This document shows, one piece after another, positions 5,160 through 5,287 of a stretch of 5,287 nucleotides of DNA (position 1 is its first letter; every line of letters starts with the position of its first letter). Source of the stretch: Oscillospiraceae bacterium. Lineage in GTDB: Bacteria > Bacillota > Clostridia > Oscillospirales > Oscillospiraceae. The DNA lies in contig JAFYIF010000184.1 of NCBI GenBank assembly GCA_017538775.1, forward strand, positions 1 to 5,287, written 5' to 3'. Both the position numbers and the translations under genes were made by a program. Under the pieces are notes generated by a model that had not been told where the DNA came from, searched no databases, and worked only from the letters and a program-made list of their open reading frames with translations.

Positions 5160-5287
5160 ATGGACTTGAAAGATACCATCCGACACGGCAAGCGTCTGCT
5201 GCTGGCCGGGGGCGTGGCGGCGATCACGGCGCTGGCGGTGACCATCGGCGGCCTGTTCCAGTCGCCGGAGGAGCTGTTGCAGCAGGA
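5160..5287 (+). CDS. Membrane-anchored protein of unknown function (5' part only)
   Basis: A reading frame opens at ATG 5160 behind a strong ribosome binding site, TAAGGAG at 5147-5153 with a 6-base spacer, and stays open to the right edge (42 full codons). The start reads MDLKDTIRHGKRLLLAGG. Residues 13-33 form a hydrophobic segment (LLLAGGVAAITALAVTIGGLF), so it is probably an N-terminal membrane anchor or signal-anchor. The next residues, QSPEELLQQ, look like the start of a hydrophilic domain. I do not recognise the family. No convincing promoter lies in the 52 bases between the tRNA terminator and the gene; TTGAAC at 5106-5111 lacks a good -10. Confidence 0.75.
   Translation, partial: MDLKDTIRHGKRLLLAGGVAAITALAVTIGGLFQSPEELLQQ

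Noticed and set aside
4817..5245. 142-codon minus-strand open frame over the tRNA
   Set aside because: Its middle part is the antisense translation of the tRNA-Ser gene and terminator, a common spurious call.

Overview
This GC-rich window looks like chromosomal DNA from a Gram-positive anaerobe of the Clostridia, possibly an Oscillospirales-type gut bacterium. That placement is an inference. It rests on strong AGGAG-type ribosome binding sites, sigma-A-like promoters with 17-base spacers, a lipoprotein signal without outer-membrane features, and the style of the hybrid kinase. No taxonomic marker in the window settles it.

Layout from left to right. Positions 1-398 (minus) hold a rhodanese-domain lipoprotein that runs off the left edge. 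Positions 395-3331 (minus) hold a 978-residue fusion of an APC-type amino acid transporter with a histidine kinase and a C-terminal receiver domain. The two genes overlap in an ATGA and form an operon. Positions 3332-3980 are a 649-base gap without a convincing gene. It contains three copies of a 24-bp near-perfect palindrome (A, B and C), two candidate promoters facing the fusion gene and a nested inverted repeat. Positions 3981-4817 (minus) encode a 278-279-residue tyrosine recombinase with all expected catalytic residues. Its stop codon lies two bases from palindrome C. Positions 4818-4969 are a divergent promoter region. A tRNA-Ser(GCU) follows at 4970-5061 (plus) with a strong terminator, and at 5160 begins a plus-strand gene of unknown function with one predicted membrane segment, cut by the right edge.

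The main reading is a candidate recombinase-driven genetic switch. Palindromes B (3702-3725) and C (3956-3979) are inverted copies of one another with identical 8-bp cores and one mismatch. The segment between them carries a promoter (TTGCTA, 17 bp, TACAAT) that now points at the transporter-kinase operon. Inversion between B and C would turn it away from that operon and point it antisense into the recombinase gene. The window could therefore encode phase-variable expression of an amino-acid-sensing or transporting kinase together with its partner lipoprotein. The repeats, their orientation and the promoter-like hexamers are directly visible. Actual inversion, and the recombinase acting on these sites, are inferred. 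The main rival explanation is that the palindromes are operators for a dimeric repressor.
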